64,000 bases of DNA from Bradyrhizobium tropiciagri (GCF_018130545.1 NZ_JAFCKF010000007.1:394245-458244), one strand, 5' to 3'; numbered from the stretch's first letter, positions 45,601-55,111 are shown. Notes: generated by a model not told the origin, from the letters alone. Numbers and translations: made by a program.

Positions 45601-48600
45601 TGACCGACACATTCCAGTCGGTCTGACCCGAGGTCACCGTGAACGTACCGCCCGCGACGGTCGCGGCGCCGCCACTGACCACCGATGCTCCAGAGACCGT
45701 GCCGTACGTGGTCAACTGGCCACCACTACTCACGAGAGTGTTGCCGGCCGTTGCGCCGCTCGACACGACCAGCGTCCCGCCGGTCAGGACGACGCCACCG
45801 TTGACGGTTTGCCCCGACGACAGATTGAGGACGCCACCGCTGCCGACGAAGACGATACCATTTGACGAAATCGCGCCATTCACTGTCCCCCAGACGTCGA
45901 GCTCGCCGCCGCTGTTGACCGTGACGTTGCTGACCACGGCACCGCTGTAGGCGCCTTCCATGACACCGCTGCTGACGACATAGCCGCTTTGAGTGGCGCC
46001 GGATTCGATGAGAAGTTGGCCGCCAGCTTTTATCGTCGTGCCGGTCGCGGTGCCGCCAAACAATTCCAGCACACCGCCGCTTGAAACGGTCGTGCCGGAA
46101 ATTGATCCGCCCGATACCACTCCCAGCGTTTGCCCGGCAGAAACGGTTGTGTTGCTCAACGAGGCTCCAGAGCCGACGTAGTAGATGGCCCCAGACGTCA
46201 AGGATACGTTGCTGGTCGTCGCGCCGCCGAACACCTCGATCGCGCCACCGCTCGACACGACCGTCCCACTCGCCGTACCGCCGGAATAGAGGGCAAGAAG
46301 GCCGCCGTCTTGGACCGCGCCGCCCCGCAAACTCTGCCCTGCCGACACACTTAGGGCGCCGCCGTTGCCGATGGTCACGCTGGTTCCCGCGCCGGCAGTG
46401 GCTCCGTTGACCGCTCCATAGAGGGTCAAGCTGCCGCCGCTGTTGACGCTAACGTTGCTCGCGACGCCGCCGTTCGCGACAATGATCGCATTGCCGCTCG
46501 TGACCGTCGCGCCGGCAACTGTTCCGCCGTATCCGACATCGAGGGTAACACCATTACTGGCGGTGTAGTTGCTGAGGGTATAGCCGTTCAAGACCTCCAG
46601 ATAGCTGCCCGAGGTGAAGATCGTTCCGTTCGCAATCGCGCCGGAGCCAAGGATCAGCGTTCCGCCGCTCGAGACGGTCGTTCCGCTGACAGTTCCGCCG
46701 GAGTCGACCTGGAGAATCGCCCCATTGGAGACGACGAAATTGCTTTGCGTGTAGCCGACCCCGATTTCGAGATATCCGCCGGAAGAAAGCGTGACACCCG
46801 TGACGCTGCCGCCGCCGAATACCGCCAAGACGCTGCCGCTGGACACGGTGGTATTGCTGGCACTTCCGCCGGATGCCACTTGGAGAATGCCGCCCGCGGC
46901 AATTTGGCTTCCGCTTACAGAACCGAAGACGACCGCCGTTCCGGTCCCGAGCACATCGATGACTTCGTTGTTTCCGCTGACTTCGACATAGGCGCCGTTC
47001 TCGACGATGATGACATCATTGTTGCCGATGACCTGGTCCGGATCGGTGTAGGTGCCGACGTTCGGGCCAATGGTGATCGTCGCGCTCGACGCTTGCGTGA
47101 TCGGCGATGCGCTGGTGTAGGCAAAGCCGCTCAGCGTGCTGCCGGATCCGACGAAGATCTGGTCACCGGTCCCAGAAGTCAGGGTCAATGAGGTCGGACC
47201 GACCTGGGCGATCTGATTGTTGTTCCCCGATACCGTGGCAATTCCGCCATCCTCCACGGTGATCGCCGTATTGGACGCGTTGATCGTCGCCGTTACGCCG
47301 GGAATGTCGACTGCGTTGTTATAGCCGTTCAGCGTAAGATTGCTGCCGTTCAGCGCCAACACCACGTTGCTGTTGCCATTGACCGTCATGGCGACGCCGC
47401 CCGTCCCTGCAGCGAGATTGCCGTCCTCCAGCCACTGATCTGAGTAGGCGTAAGTCCCCGACGTCGTCAGCGAGACGATCTTGCTCGCGGGGTTAATCCA
47501 CTGCGGAGCGGTCGTGACGAGATCCTGATTGCCATCGACCAATGTTCGGTTGTCTTCCGCGCCTCGGTCAGCCGCATATTGGGCAACCGCAACCGCCATG
47601 TTTGCCAACTCAAGCGGCGTCGGCGCCTGATCGTGGACGAATTGACCAAACGTTCCCATCTCCAACGCCGTTGGAAGACGTCCGAACGCATTCTGGAACG
47701 CAGCGGTGACGTCGAAGCCATACCAATAGAAGGTCCCCGGGGTCGAGCCGGGAACGCCATAGTTCGACTGGTAACCTGTCGTCAGCAGAATGCCGTAAGC
47801 AAGACCGATGCGATCCAATCGTCCCGCATCAATGAAGTTGATGAGATGCTGGGTTTCTGAGTTGTCCATCGAGCGTCCGAGCAACGTTCGATAGATCTCA
47901 TTGGCGATCGCGATATCCTGCTTCTCGGTTGCGACGTCGATCGTGATCGTACGCGTGCGGGTGAATCCGTCACTGACGGTCCAGGTATCGATGCCGTTGG
48001 CATCTATAATATGCGATGCAGCTCCGCTGCGAGCTCCAGAGACGGCTTCCGGGCTATTGGCAACGACTGTGCGCGACCATTCATAGCTGCCGTTTGCGTT
48101 CGGCAGCATGACCGTCGTATCCGTCACCCCCTGCGAATTCGTCAGGGTCGACACCAGGCCGTTTGCGTTGACCGAGTAAGTATTGATGCCGAGGATGGTG
48201 TTCGCAGTCGCCGTCGTGTCACCATAGTAAGTCGAGACTTCTGTCTTGGATCCATCCGGCGCGACAGTGGTGGTATCGACCTGATCGAAGATGCCGTTGC
48301 CGTTGTTGTCGACCTTGGTCACGGTGGTCAGACCGTTGGCACTGGTCGTCTTGATCGATTCCGAACGAAGATTGGCAAAGCTGTTGCCGTAGGCCGTCGT
48401 CATCACCTCGGTCTGGGAGCCATCGACATTCAAAGTGGTGATGTCCGAGGCAACAATGTCGGTCGACAGCAGCGAGGTTGGCAAGCTCCCACCATTGAGG
48501 ATCGCGGTCGCCGCCGAGTTCAAGTTCGCCAGCGTCTCCAGGCCGGTCGTGTCGTAAACGAAGCTCTTGACCAAGCCATTGCCGGACACGTCGGCAACGA

Positions 48601-51600
48601 TCTGGCCGACGGTCAGCCATCCGGTCGGATCGTAAGTTGTCGTGGTTACCGTCTTGCTGGCATCGGCGTTGGTCTTCGTGCTGATCGTCTGGGTGAAGGC
48701 GATCGAACCGAACGATCCGGATCCTGTCCGGGTTTCGGTCGTCGTGTTGTCGGCATTCTTGACGAACGTATCGGTGACGATGTTGTACTGGGTGCCGTCA
48801 TAGTCGCGGTAGGACGTTTCTGAGACCGTTCGCCCGTCGAAGCTGGTCGAGACGACGTCCTGCCGCTCGATGAACGACGGCGTTGCCGAATTGAAGTAGG
48901 TGATCGTATCGCTTTTCGAGCCGTCGAGGGCTGTGACCTTGGTCTCCTGGATCAGCGCCGAGCTCTGTCCTGCCAGGGTCACCGTCGATGTCGTCGAAAG
49001 GCCGTTGGCCGATGTGACGATCGTCTGCGTATCGCCAATGCCTTGATAACCGCTTGTCGTGACGGCCACCGTCTCAGTGATGTTGCCGAAATCATCGATC
49101 GCGACACTGTCGTTGGTCGTTGCCGTGGCGTTTTGCGCGAGCAGTTGGGACAACGCTCCGGTCAGCACCATCGTGGTCAGCTTGGTCTGCGCGTTTCCGG
49201 AGACCTGGGCCTTCACCGACGTTTTGAGCGTCGTCCCATTGACAATATCGGTGTCCTCCCAATCGATCAGACGACCGCCGTCGCCATTTGAATCGTACGT
49301 CGTCGTCTCGCTCTGGGTATCGACGGTCGTTCCAGCGCCATTCTTGTAGACCGTCTGAACCGACAATCCGTTCCCGCCGGTCGTCTTGACGATGGTGCCG
49401 AGCAGCGCATGGTTGGAATCGTAGCTCGTCAACGTATCGATGATCGACCCGTTGGCCTGAGTCTGCGTGTTTTCGGTCTGGTCGACTGTCGAAATGGTCC
49501 CCGTTTCATTGAAATAGCGGTTGGCCGAAATCGTCTGCTTGTCGGCGCTGATAGTGGTGACGGCCTGGGTCGTCATGCCGCCGTTGGCATTGAATGTCGA
49601 GACAGTTTCGGTCCGGCTGCCGTCGCTTCTGTTGAGGACGGTGTTGTCGGTGGTCACCAGATTGAAGATCGGGGAGCTGCCGTTCAAAACACCATTGGCG
49701 TCGACCTTCGTCGTGATCGACAGCCCATTTCCCGACGTGGTGGTGACGGTCTCGTCGAGCAGCCCTGATTTGTTCGAGCTGCTGATGGTTTCGGTCCGGC
49801 TGCCGTCGGCATTGAGCACGATCGCGTCCGTGGTCGAGAAGTCCGCCGTCGTGTCGCCATTGACCGCAGTGGCCACCGTCTTGGTCAGGCCTGTCGCATT
49901 CGTCGTCGCGATGGTTCGAAGCAGGAGCGCTCCGCCCGACGTCGTGAAATAATCGGTTGTATCGGTGGTGCTGCCGTCGGTCCCCGGCAGGATGGTCTCG
50001 CTCTGGTACGTGGGCACCGAACCGTTGGATTGACGGGTGATGGTCGTTTCCAGGCCGGCGCTGGTGACGATGATCCCGCTGTGGACTGTCATGACGTCCC
50101 GGACTGTTCCTGCGGTGGTGCCGGTATAATCGGTGACCACCTCGGTCCTGCTGCCGTCTGCATTGACCGTGGTCATATCGGTCGCCGACCGGTCGATGAC
50201 ACCATCGCCATCGAGGTCATAGGACACGGTACTGCCAAGCCCGCCCGCGCTCATTACCGTCTGCGTCGAATCGATCTTCGTCGCGTTGTAGCTGTAGTCG
50301 ATGACGTTCTGCGTCGAGCTGCCATCGGCATTGAGCGTCGTCGCCGCTGTCGTCTTCGTCACGTAGTGTGCGGTCGCATAGGAATTGACGGTCGTCGTGG
50401 CCGTCAATCCATTGGCGGTCGCCGACGTCGTCGACCTCGACAGCAGCGTGCCATTCTGCGACGTGGTATTGGTGGTCGTGCTGCGGCTGCCATCGCTGTT
50501 GATCGTGGTCGTCGCCGTCGCCGTCTGGTCGAAAGCGAGACCGCTCGACGAATAGACCGCTGCCGTCTGCCCCTGAATATCCCTCTTGACAGTCTTGACG
50601 AGGCCATCGGCGGTGGTCGTCGTGAGCGACGCGCCCAGGACGTCCCCCTGTTGGTCGAAATTGACGACCTGATCCTGCACCGTGCCGTTGTTCTGCAACG
50701 TCACCGTCTCGACCTGCTTGACGAGGCCGCTCGAACCGAGGGTCGTGGTCGTCGTGACGAGCTGGCGGTTTGCGGCGGTGTTGGTCTGCACCGTCCTGAG
50801 GGTGTGCCCCGCACCGTCAGTGATAGTCAGCGTCTCGCTCAAGGCGCCGCCGGCGCTGATCGTCGTCAGGTCGGTCGAAACCTGATCCCAGGTCCCCGCG
50901 CTCGCCAGCGAAGATGCCACGAAGGCACTCGATACAATGGTCTCGAGGCCACCCGACGTCACCACGATTTGGGACTGGTCGATCTTGTAGCTCGTCGACG
51001 AGCCGTAGTGCGTCACGGTTTCCGTCGAGGTTCCGGCCGAGGTCGTGGTGTTATCGGTGGTGATGTGATCGAATACCGGCGCGGCAACCGTCCCGCTACC
51101 GGTCGAATCGATCTTGATGGTCTTGGCGAGGCCGCCACTCGTCGTCGTGGTCACGACCTCGCCCTTGAGCGACCCGTTGCCGTTAAGGAGTTCAGCGGTA
51201 TCCGTCGTCGTGCCAGAGCTGACGGTCACCGTCTCATATTGCGTGATCTTGCCGTCGCCATTGCCATAGATCGTGGTGGTCCGCGCCGCGCTGCCGAGAA
51301 CCGTCGAATTAATGCTCTTCGAGCGCTGCGTCCCGTTGGCGCTGTTGTCCACGATGGTGGTGGTTTGGGTCCCGCCGGCGTTGGAGATCGTCGTGGTCCG
51401 GTTGTCGACCACGATGAAGGCGCCGTTGTCGAGCTGCGACGTCACCGCTGAGGTGACTAGCCCACCGCTGCTCTGTGGCGTCTGAGACGTAACGATCTGG
51501 TCAAGCAGGGTGTTGTTGGCACTCCGGTCGGTCTCGGTCGTGACCGAGCCGCCGGAATTCGTCACGGTTTGGTCGACCGAGGTCCGATTGAGGGTGACAC

Positions 51601-54103
51601 CATCGGTGAGATAGCTGCTGGTCGTCCGTGTCACGGTGTTCGACGTCGTCGAGGTCACCGTCTGAACGAGGCTCGTCACTGTCGAGCCCGCCGACGTCGT
51701 CACGGTCTCGGTCCGCGTGCCGCCCGAGGCAACCACCGTGGCATCGACCACCGTCGTCGCCATGGTGCTGCTGCCGTCGACGAGATCGACCGTCGTCCGG
51801 GTCAAGCCGCCGCTGACGACCGTCGACGAGGTGACGTGGCTGACGGATCCATCGGAATTAACGTTTGAGATGACATAACTCGCCGGTCCCGACGCGCTGG
51901 TCGTCGAATCGACCTCCTTCTGGGTCGTCCAGCCGCCGCCCAATTGGTCGCGCAGGATGGTGACGACCGTGCCGCCCGAGGCCACCACGGTCGTCGTGGT
52001 GGTCGCATTCAGCTTCTCGGAGTTCGATGTGCCGGCGCTGGTCAATTCACCCGTCGAGGTGATTGCACCGGCCGAATAATTGACTAGGGTCTCCGACGTC
52101 GTGCCGTTTGTAGAGGAGGAGATATTATCCGTCTGCAACGTCAGAACGACGCCGCCATTGTTGACCGTTGCCAGCTCCTTGGCGGTCGTCGTGGTCGTCA
52201 CACCGCTGCTCACCGCCGAGGTGACGAGCGAATTCAGGATACGCTGATGATCGACGCTGCCGTCGGTATTCGACTCGGTGTTGGCGATCGTGACCGAACC
52301 ATCCCCGTTCGTCGTGGTCGAATTCGTCACCACGTAACCATTGGCATCCGTGGCCAAGGTGACCGTGGCAGCCGTTCCGGTCGTCCCGCTGGTGGTTGTA
52401 TAGGTCGTCTGACCGTCGATCGACGAGCCGTCGGGCTGTGCAACGTGCGTGGCGTCCTGGTTGAGGTTGATCGAGGCGATGCCGAGGGTGGCCAGCGACT
52501 TCGCCGTCCGCGTGCCATCGGCGTTGGTGACCATCACGTAGAATTTGCTGAAATTGGTATCGCCCGAATCCAGCGCGCCGTCGTGGTTCGTATCGAACAC
52601 GTCGAGCAGCGCCTGCATGTCCGACTTGGCGCTCGGATCCCAATCCGTGAAAATGACCTGGTTCGCCTGGGTCAACTGCCCCGTGCCGGTCGTATCGTAG
52701 AACAGAACGCCGCTGCCGGTGCCCGCCCATGCCGTCTGGTTCTGCACGCCGCTGCCGGTCGAATCGAAGAAAACATTCGACGACGACAGCTGGGTGATGT
52801 TGATGCCCTTGCCGGAGAGATCGAGCATGACGGGCCCGAAGCCGAAGTCCCCGCCGAAATCTCCGCCATAGTCGGAGTAGCCGCTATAACCGGAATAGCC
52901 GCCGGTATCGTAGCTCGCCACATTGTAGCTGCCCGTCGACGAGTACCCGTAATCGTTATAGGCCTGCCCTTGACCGGTCCAGGGGTCGGCCGCCGGCGCG
53001 GATGGCTGAACGTCTGCGAAGTTGGTGTCCCCTGAACCGAGATCGCCACGGACATTGCCGCCCCCCCAATTCGGCGACGATTGCGGGTCAGTAATGGGCG
53101 AAGACGCCTGTCCCGACATATAAGTGTCGGCGACATCGCTGAACGAGCTACCGGGCTGGTTACCGAGGGCGGTGGAGTTGTCAGAAGGGAGATAGCTTGG
53201 CTGGTCCCAGCTCGAGGAGTTCTGGAGCGCGGAGAAGTCCTGGCTCACGACGTCATTCGCGTTCTGCGAGCCTAAGCCGTTGTCCGGCGTCGACCACGAC
53301 TGCTGACCACCAATAGAAGCAGTCGTTTGATCAAGATATTGCACAGGACCGACAGTCGGGGCGCTGGAGAAAGGCGCAGCCTGATCTGCCGACAATACGT
53401 TCGGCCCATTGCCCGGCTGAAGCCAGCTAGAGGCGCCGAGGGATTGCTCCGCCGCCTGTGTTTCGTCGATGTAAGGGATACCGGAACCGCCGGCCAACGC
53501 GGCAGCCTGGTCCGATCCCCCTCCCATGGCGACATCATAGACTGCATTTCCAATATTCAACCGGTTCTGAAAATTTTGCCCGCCGACTACATTGTCCGCC
53601 GGGTTTTCGTAGTTAACCAGCGCAATCTTCTGCGCATTATACGCAGCATCCGCATCATTCGGCGAAGCCGCATCCACATTATTGAATTTCTTGATCAGAC
53701 CGCTTGTCTGCAACTCGTTAATGGTGAATCCCGCAGACGCATCAAACGCGCTTCCATTGGGATCGAGCCCCGACAAGTAATTCGAAAGCGCAGTCTGCCT
53801 TGACGGATCAGTCCATTGGGAAATCCCAACCCCTACTCCGGGATTTTGGCTTACCGTGTACATCAGATCGACGACCGAAGCGTCCTGATAGGGAATGGTC
53901 GGACCCTGCACCTGTAGCGGGGCAAGATTCGGGGACTCAACCAACTGGCCGCCGATGATCTGCGCCGCCGCTATCGGCGGCACTCCCGCCTCTGTGTACG
54001 TGTTGAACAGTTGCATCGCCTGAACACCGACGGGTGTCAGCTGACCGTCTGCCGTCGTCAAGCGGCCCATCGCCTGGTCATAGGTAATCTGATTACCGGC
54101 CAT
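42644..54103 (-). CDS. giant type I-secreted adhesin with strand-loop-strand heptosylation repeats
   Basis: A 3,819-residue secreted surface protein. Visible domains in order: a unique N-terminal domain (1-250) and Gln/Ser/Gly/Tyr-rich linker (250-418); a calcium/EF-hand-like region (about 420-540, DVFDTNHDGALDSGDTNF); Thr-rich imperfect repeats (about 560-2035); a DUF4214 domain (about 2056-2176, EIYRTLLGRSMD); an Asn-rich beta-helix-like stretch; about sixty strand-loop-strand repeats (about 2400-3614). The C-terminal region (ISGFGQPEHIDLVDI, SDGHGGTLVGD) is of the kind found in rhizobial type I substrates. There is no Sec signal, no autotransporter barrel and no RTX nonapeptides. The ATG is four bases after the upstream gene's stop, with GAGGAA inside that gene's end. 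A heptosyltransferase follows. Confidence 0.9.
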   Translation of the reverse strand: MAGNQITYDQAMGRLTTADGQLTPVGVQAMQLFNTYTEAGVPPIAAAQIIGGQLVESPNLAPLQVQGPTIPYQDASVVDLMYTVSQNPGVGVGISQWTDPSRQTALSNYLSGLDPNGSAFDASAGFTINELQTSGLIKKFNNVDAASPNDADAAYNAQKIALVNYENPADNVVGGQNFQNRLNIGNAVYDVAMGGGSDQAAALAGGSGIPYIDETQAAEQSLGASSWLQPGNGPNVLSADQAAPFSSAPTVGPVQYLDQTTASIGGQQSWSTPDNGLGSQNANDVVSQDFSALQNSSSWDQPSYLPSDNSTALGNQPGSSFSDVADTYMSGQASSPITDPQSSPNWGGGNVRGDLGSGDTNFADVQPSAPAADPWTGQGQAYNDYGYSSTGSYNVASYDTGGYSGYSGYSDYGGDFGGDFGFGPVMLDLSGKGINITQLSSSNVFFDSTGSGVQNQTAWAGTGSGVLFYDTTGTGQLTQANQVIFTDWDPSAKSDMQALLDVFDTNHDGALDSGDTNFSKFYVMVTNADGTRTAKSLATLGIASINLNQDATHVAQPDGSSIDGQTTYTTTSGTTGTAATVTLATDANGYVVTNSTTTNGDGSVTIANTESNTDGSVDHQRILNSLVTSAVSSGVTTTTTAKELATVNNGGVVLTLQTDNISSSTNGTTSETLVNYSAGAITSTGELTSAGTSNSEKLNATTTTTVVASGGTVVTILRDQLGGGWTTQKEVDSTTSASGPASYVISNVNSDGSVSHVTSSTVVSGGLTRTTVDLVDGSSTMATTVVDATVVASGGTRTETVTTSAGSTVTSLVQTVTSTTSNTVTRTTSSYLTDGVTLNRTSVDQTVTNSGGSVTTETDRSANNTLLDQIVTSQTPQSSGGLVTSAVTSQLDNGAFIVVDNRTTTISNAGGTQTTTIVDNSANGTQRSKSINSTVLGSAARTTTIYGNGDGKITQYETVTVSSGTTTDTAELLNGNGSLKGEVVTTTTSGGLAKTIKIDSTGSGTVAAPVFDHITTDNTTTSAGTSTETVTHYGSSTSYKIDQSQIVVTSGGLETIVSSAFVASSLASAGTWDQVSTDLTTISAGGALSETLTITDGAGHTLRTVQTNTAANRQLVTTTTTLGSSGLVKQVETVTLQNNGTVQDQVVNFDQQGDVLGASLTTTTADGLVKTVKRDIQGQTAAVYSSSGLAFDQTATATTTINSDGSRSTTTNTTSQNGTLLSRSTTSATANGLTATTTVNSYATAHYVTKTTAATTLNADGSSTQNVIDYSYNATKIDSTQTVMSAGGLGSTVSYDLDGDGVIDRSATDMTTVNADGSRTEVVTDYTGTTAGTVRDVMTVHSGIIVTSAGLETTITRQSNGSVPTYQSETILPGTDGSTTDTTDYFTTSGGALLLRTIATTNATGLTKTVATAVNGDTTADFSTTDAIVLNADGSRTETISSSNKSGLLDETVTTTSGNGLSITTKVDANGVLNGSSPIFNLVTTDNTVLNRSDGSRTETVSTFNANGGMTTQAVTTISADKQTISANRYFNETGTISTVDQTENTQTQANGSIIDTLTSYDSNHALLGTIVKTTGGNGLSVQTVYKNGAGTTVDTQSETTTYDSNGDGGRLIDWEDTDIVNGTTLKTSVKAQVSGNAQTKLTTMVLTGALSQLLAQNATATTNDSVAIDDFGNITETVAVTTSGYQGIGDTQTIVTSANGLSTTSTVTLAGQSSALIQETKVTALDGSKSDTITYFNSATPSFIERQDVVSTSFDGRTVSETSYRDYDGTQYNIVTDTFVKNADNTTTETRTGSGSFGSIAFTQTISTKTNADASKTVTTTTYDPTGWLTVGQIVADVSGNGLVKSFVYDTTGLETLANLNSAATAILNGGSLPTSLLSTDIVASDITTLNVDGSQTEVMTTAYGNSFANLRSESIKTTSANGLTTVTKVDNNGNGIFDQVDTTTVAPDGSKTEVSTYYGDTTATANTILGINTYSVNANGLVSTLTNSQGVTDTTVMLPNANGSYEWSRTVVANSPEAVSGARSGAASHIIDANGIDTWTVSDGFTRTRTITIDVATEKQDIAIANEIYRTLLGRSMDNSETQHLINFIDAGRLDRIGLAYGILLTTGYQSNYGVPGSTPGTFYWYGFDVTAAFQNAFGRLPTALEMGTFGQFVHDQAPTPLELANMAVAVAQYAADRGAEDNRTLVDGNQDLVTTAPQWINPASKIVSLTTSGTYAYSDQWLEDGNLAAGTGGVAMTVNGNSNVVLALNGSNLTLNGYNNAVDIPGVTATINASNTAITVEDGGIATVSGNNNQIAQVGPTSLTLTSGTGDQIFVGSGSTLSGFAYTSASPITQASSATITIGPNVGTYTDPDQVIGNNDVIIVENGAYVEVSGNNEVIDVLGTGTAVVFGSVSGSQIAAGGILQVASGGSASNTTVSSGSVLAVFGGGSVTGVTLSSGGYLEIGVGYTQSNFVVSNGAILQVDSGGTVSGTTVSSGGTLILGSGAIANGTIFTSGSYLEVLNGYTLSNYTASNGVTLDVGYGGTVAGATVTSGNAIIVANGGVASNVSVNSGGSLTLYGAVNGATAGAGTSVTIGNGGALSVSAGQSLRGGAVQDGGLLALYSGGTASGTVVSSGGAIEVFGGATTSNVSLTSGAIYYVGSGASLSNTTVSAGQTLGVVSGGSISGTTVSSGGVLELFGGTATGTTIKAGGQLLIESGATQSGYVVSSGVMEGAYSGAVVSNVTVNSGGELDVWGTVNGAISSNGIVFVGSGGVLNLSSGQTVNGGVVLTGGTLVVSSGATAGNTLVSSGGQLTTYGTVSGASVVSGGAATVAGGTFTVTSGQTDWNVSVTSVGHLVVSSGATVSNTTVDGGGQLIVDGTVVGAWIASGGTVVSSGGLLDIGGLSVSGVTVSNGGTLLVDSGGVGANVTVSSGGILGVYNADLSGANILSGSVAVISAFGEIDVGAGQTVSGVKVAGDGLLAVFSGGSAVGTVVSSGGTLELFAGANATGTTVSSGGIVAVGAGDTLTGYTIASGTTLEVLSGGTANGAIVSSGGTLEVFGGGNANSAGFTPGSYLELVGGTASGYSTNANCTLEVGAGETLNGATINSGTALNVLYGGVLTNATVSSGGTLVVDGAVLGVNQVSGGTVSVGAWGNLNVLSGQTVRGISVANAGAMVVSSGGVASGTTVAAGGQLLINGVASGANVAAGGSVVVSSGGTLNVLSGQTDQGVLVVAGGTTVVSSGGTTINMAVSSGGVATVSAGGTDSGTTVYGGGAEIIRSGGKTISSMIGSSGTETISSGGTANGSTVGSGGQVYVLSGGSAVSASVLSGGTLTVSSGGVASGTQLLGNQVVIGVASGTIVLGGPHNGEYVESGGTAINAIVSSGGTEAVYSGLASGTTVYTGGLQYELAGGTASATQLKGGTNQVSGTASATVVSSGGIEMVLSGGIANAATVLSGGTERILISGTARNTTISSGGAEVVSSGGVASGTIVSSGGSVTVSAGGTDSGTKVNAGGSEIVSSGGTATSATISGTQSIKSGGTTLGAILSSGGSQIVVSGGYASGTVVSSGGTETISAGGIASSTYVSAGGLLYVSSGGVASSATIGAGTLEVASGGSVGASVGFTVSAGGTLTLDSSQTFSGSISGFGQPEHIDLVDITYNSSTTLSFAEAASNTSGTLTVSDGVHTAHVTLLGQYVTAQFTSATDGHGGTLVGDPPVHQAATVAKETSGFEISRTSSASEAVTPIEKFLRSAQSDIVIPGFGGRSFFSQVFEYATSHTEAASSPGVQLEAELSRLVSAMAGYDGPGAGLDPAALSQSSQADAAAQRQLAAAWHS
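43260..46905 (-). repeat. strand-loop-strand repeat array (about 60 units of roughly 19-20 codons)
   Basis: Repeats of the pattern SGGTxxxTVVSSGGxxxV run without interruption in frame, e.g. SGGTETISSGGTANGSTVGS. Each supplies a short beta-strand, a Ser/Gly/Thr loop and a second strand. This matches the passenger repeats of AIDA-I and TibA that are O-heptosylated. Units are diverged in DNA, with many synonymous differences, so it is not a recent tandem expansion. The opposite strand carries long spurious open frames because of the repeat composition. Confidence 0.88.
47980..52450 (-). repeat. Thr-rich imperfect repeats in the adhesin's first half
   Basis: About twenty units share a core of the type NADGSRTETV followed by VTTTSANGLSVTT and xDxxGxGxxD, with variable inserts, so period length varies from roughly 60 to 90 codons. 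The DNG/DGD-type loops could bind calcium. The family is common in long rhizobial secreted proteins, but I know no established function. Confidence 0.75.
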
Positions 54104-54107
54104 AGGA

Positions 54108-54764
54108 TCAGTTCCTCATTCCTGTTGCGTCGAGATAGCGCGTGCACTTGGCTTCCAAGTCCGAACGCGCCGCGTACTTGACGACAAATTCCTCTAACGG
54201 CGGTTGGAAGTCCTTCAGAAACTTGAAGCTCGAGATCACGTAATTTGTCTCGTAGGCTATCTTCCGCGGGTCGCGGAGGACGCTCTTATCCGTTCTGTCT
54301 CTTCTGAGGTTGGCGATCGATTCTATGCCTGAGGTGTCGATGCCATTCAGGATCGTTCGATACCTTGCAAAGAATCTTGCATGAACAAAATTGTAGCAGT
54401 CTTGATTTAAGAGACCCTCCGCTCGGAGCGCAGATGAGCTCGCGTCAGGTTCTAGTTTCTTTCGCTTAGAGAAGTCGTCAAAGATCGCGTTGAATCCGGT
54501 TTCGATCTTGACGCTTGCTGCCACCATCTCATCGATCTCTTGATCATGAGTTCTGGCAAGGGCATCAGCAATTGAAGCAATCGGTAGCCACGAATATAGA
54601 AAGATCGATGCCGCCAGCAGCCGAGCAAGCCACGACTGCCGCAGCGGCGATCGAGAACGCTCTATCCGGCCACGCGCCAAGTCCAGTCTCCGGCTACAAC
54701 GAAATGATCCAGCGCAGCTCACCGACCTGACAACGGCGCAAGCGATACAGCACTTCAACACCAT
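54108..54764 (-). CDS. unknown membrane-anchored or exported protein preceding the adhesin
   Basis: The frame is 218 codons, but its first 28 residues (Cys/Arg-rich) look non-coding. A TTG start at 54680 with CGGAG upstream gives about 190 residues beginning with basic residues and then the hydrophobic helix LARLLAASIFLYSWLPIASI, a signal or anchor. The rest is soluble and charged, ending SDLEAKCTRYLDATGMRN. It ends four bases before the adhesin ATG and contributes its ribosome site, so the two are translationally linked. Two further C-terminal fragments of the same gene occur at 56411-56480 and 57245-57312, each joined to an adhesin start. This indicates a conserved accessory role in secretion or attachment. 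No family recognised. Confidence 0.7.
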   Translation of the reverse strand: MVLKCCIACAVVRSVSCAGSFRCSRRLDLARGRIERSRSPLRQSWLARLLAASIFLYSWLPIASIADALARTHDQEIDEMVAASVKIETGFNAIFDDFSKRKKLEPDASSSALRAEGLLNQDCYNFVHARFFARYRTILNGIDTSGIESIANLRRDRTDKSVLRDPRKIAYETNYVISSFKFLKDFQPPLEEFVVKYAARSDLEAKCTRYLDATGMRN

Positions 54765-54784
54765 GAATCGGCGATCTCGTCCCG

Positions 54785-54885
54785 CTTGTCACCTATCAGG
54801 TCTGGGAGTTGCATTTTGCAAATACTGTGATCTTACTTACTCTCGGCGCCAACCGAGCGCGGCCGCCGGGTCTTCGCCGCGAGCG
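54785..54885 (-). pseudogene. 3' end and downstream flank of a second LuxR-type gene
   Basis: The DNA aligns closely with 57357-57465, the end of the intact LuxR-type gene and its downstream flank, including GTCACCTATCAGGTCTG and ATACTGTGATCTTACTT. Minus-strand translation ends RRPRSVGAESK and a stop, against RPRSLGGESK in the intact gene. It breaks off at about 54885, where an HlyD fragment begins in the opposite orientation. Confidence 0.7.
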
Positions 54886-55091
54886 ACCTTGCGAGCAGGA
54901 GCGAACCCGCCGAGCGGGAACTGCTTTACGTCGCGCACATTGCACTCGACCAGAAGCAGATGTTCGCCGACGATCGGATGGTCGACGTCGAGCCCGGCAT
55001 GGCGGTGACGGTCGAGATCAAGACGGGGCGTCGACGGATCATCGAATATCTGCTGTCGCCACTGGTGCCCCACAAGCAGGAGAATTTTTAA
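54886..55091 (+). pseudogene. HlyD C-terminal fragment, inverted
   Basis: Plus-strand translation reads SEPAERELLYVAHIALDQKQ, then MFADDRMVDVEPGMAVTVEI, then KTGRRRIIEYLLSPLVPHKQ and a stop. This is nearly the same as the last 65 residues of the intact HlyD gene at 57771-59216, which is on the minus strand. The fragment is a scrap of a second secretion adaptor, in opposite orientation. Confidence 0.8.
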
Positions 55092-55111
55092 GGGAGAGAT
55101 GATCTTGGTGC

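Noticed and set aside
44474-45865. 463-codon open frame on the plus strand, antisense to the adhesin
   Set aside because: It is Arg/Asp/Ala-rich with no ribosome site or family, and is explained by stop avoidance opposite a Gly/Ser/Thr/Val repeat gene.
43260-46905. Dense short repeats that could be mistaken for a CRISPR or DNA tandem array
   Set aside because: The repeats keep one reading frame on the minus strand, vary at synonymous positions and encode strand-loop-strand units. There are no constant repeats with unique spacers.
50030-51451. 473-codon plus-strand open frame, extremely rich in Arg
   Set aside because: It is an antisense shadow of the Thr-rich repeats; composition is non-protein-like and the sense frame is clearly coding.
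42644-54103. Classification of the giant protein as an autotransporter or as an RTX toxin
   Set aside because: There is no Sec signal and no C-terminal beta-barrel sequence. Apart from one EF-hand-like segment, there is no run of GGxGxDxxx nonapeptides.
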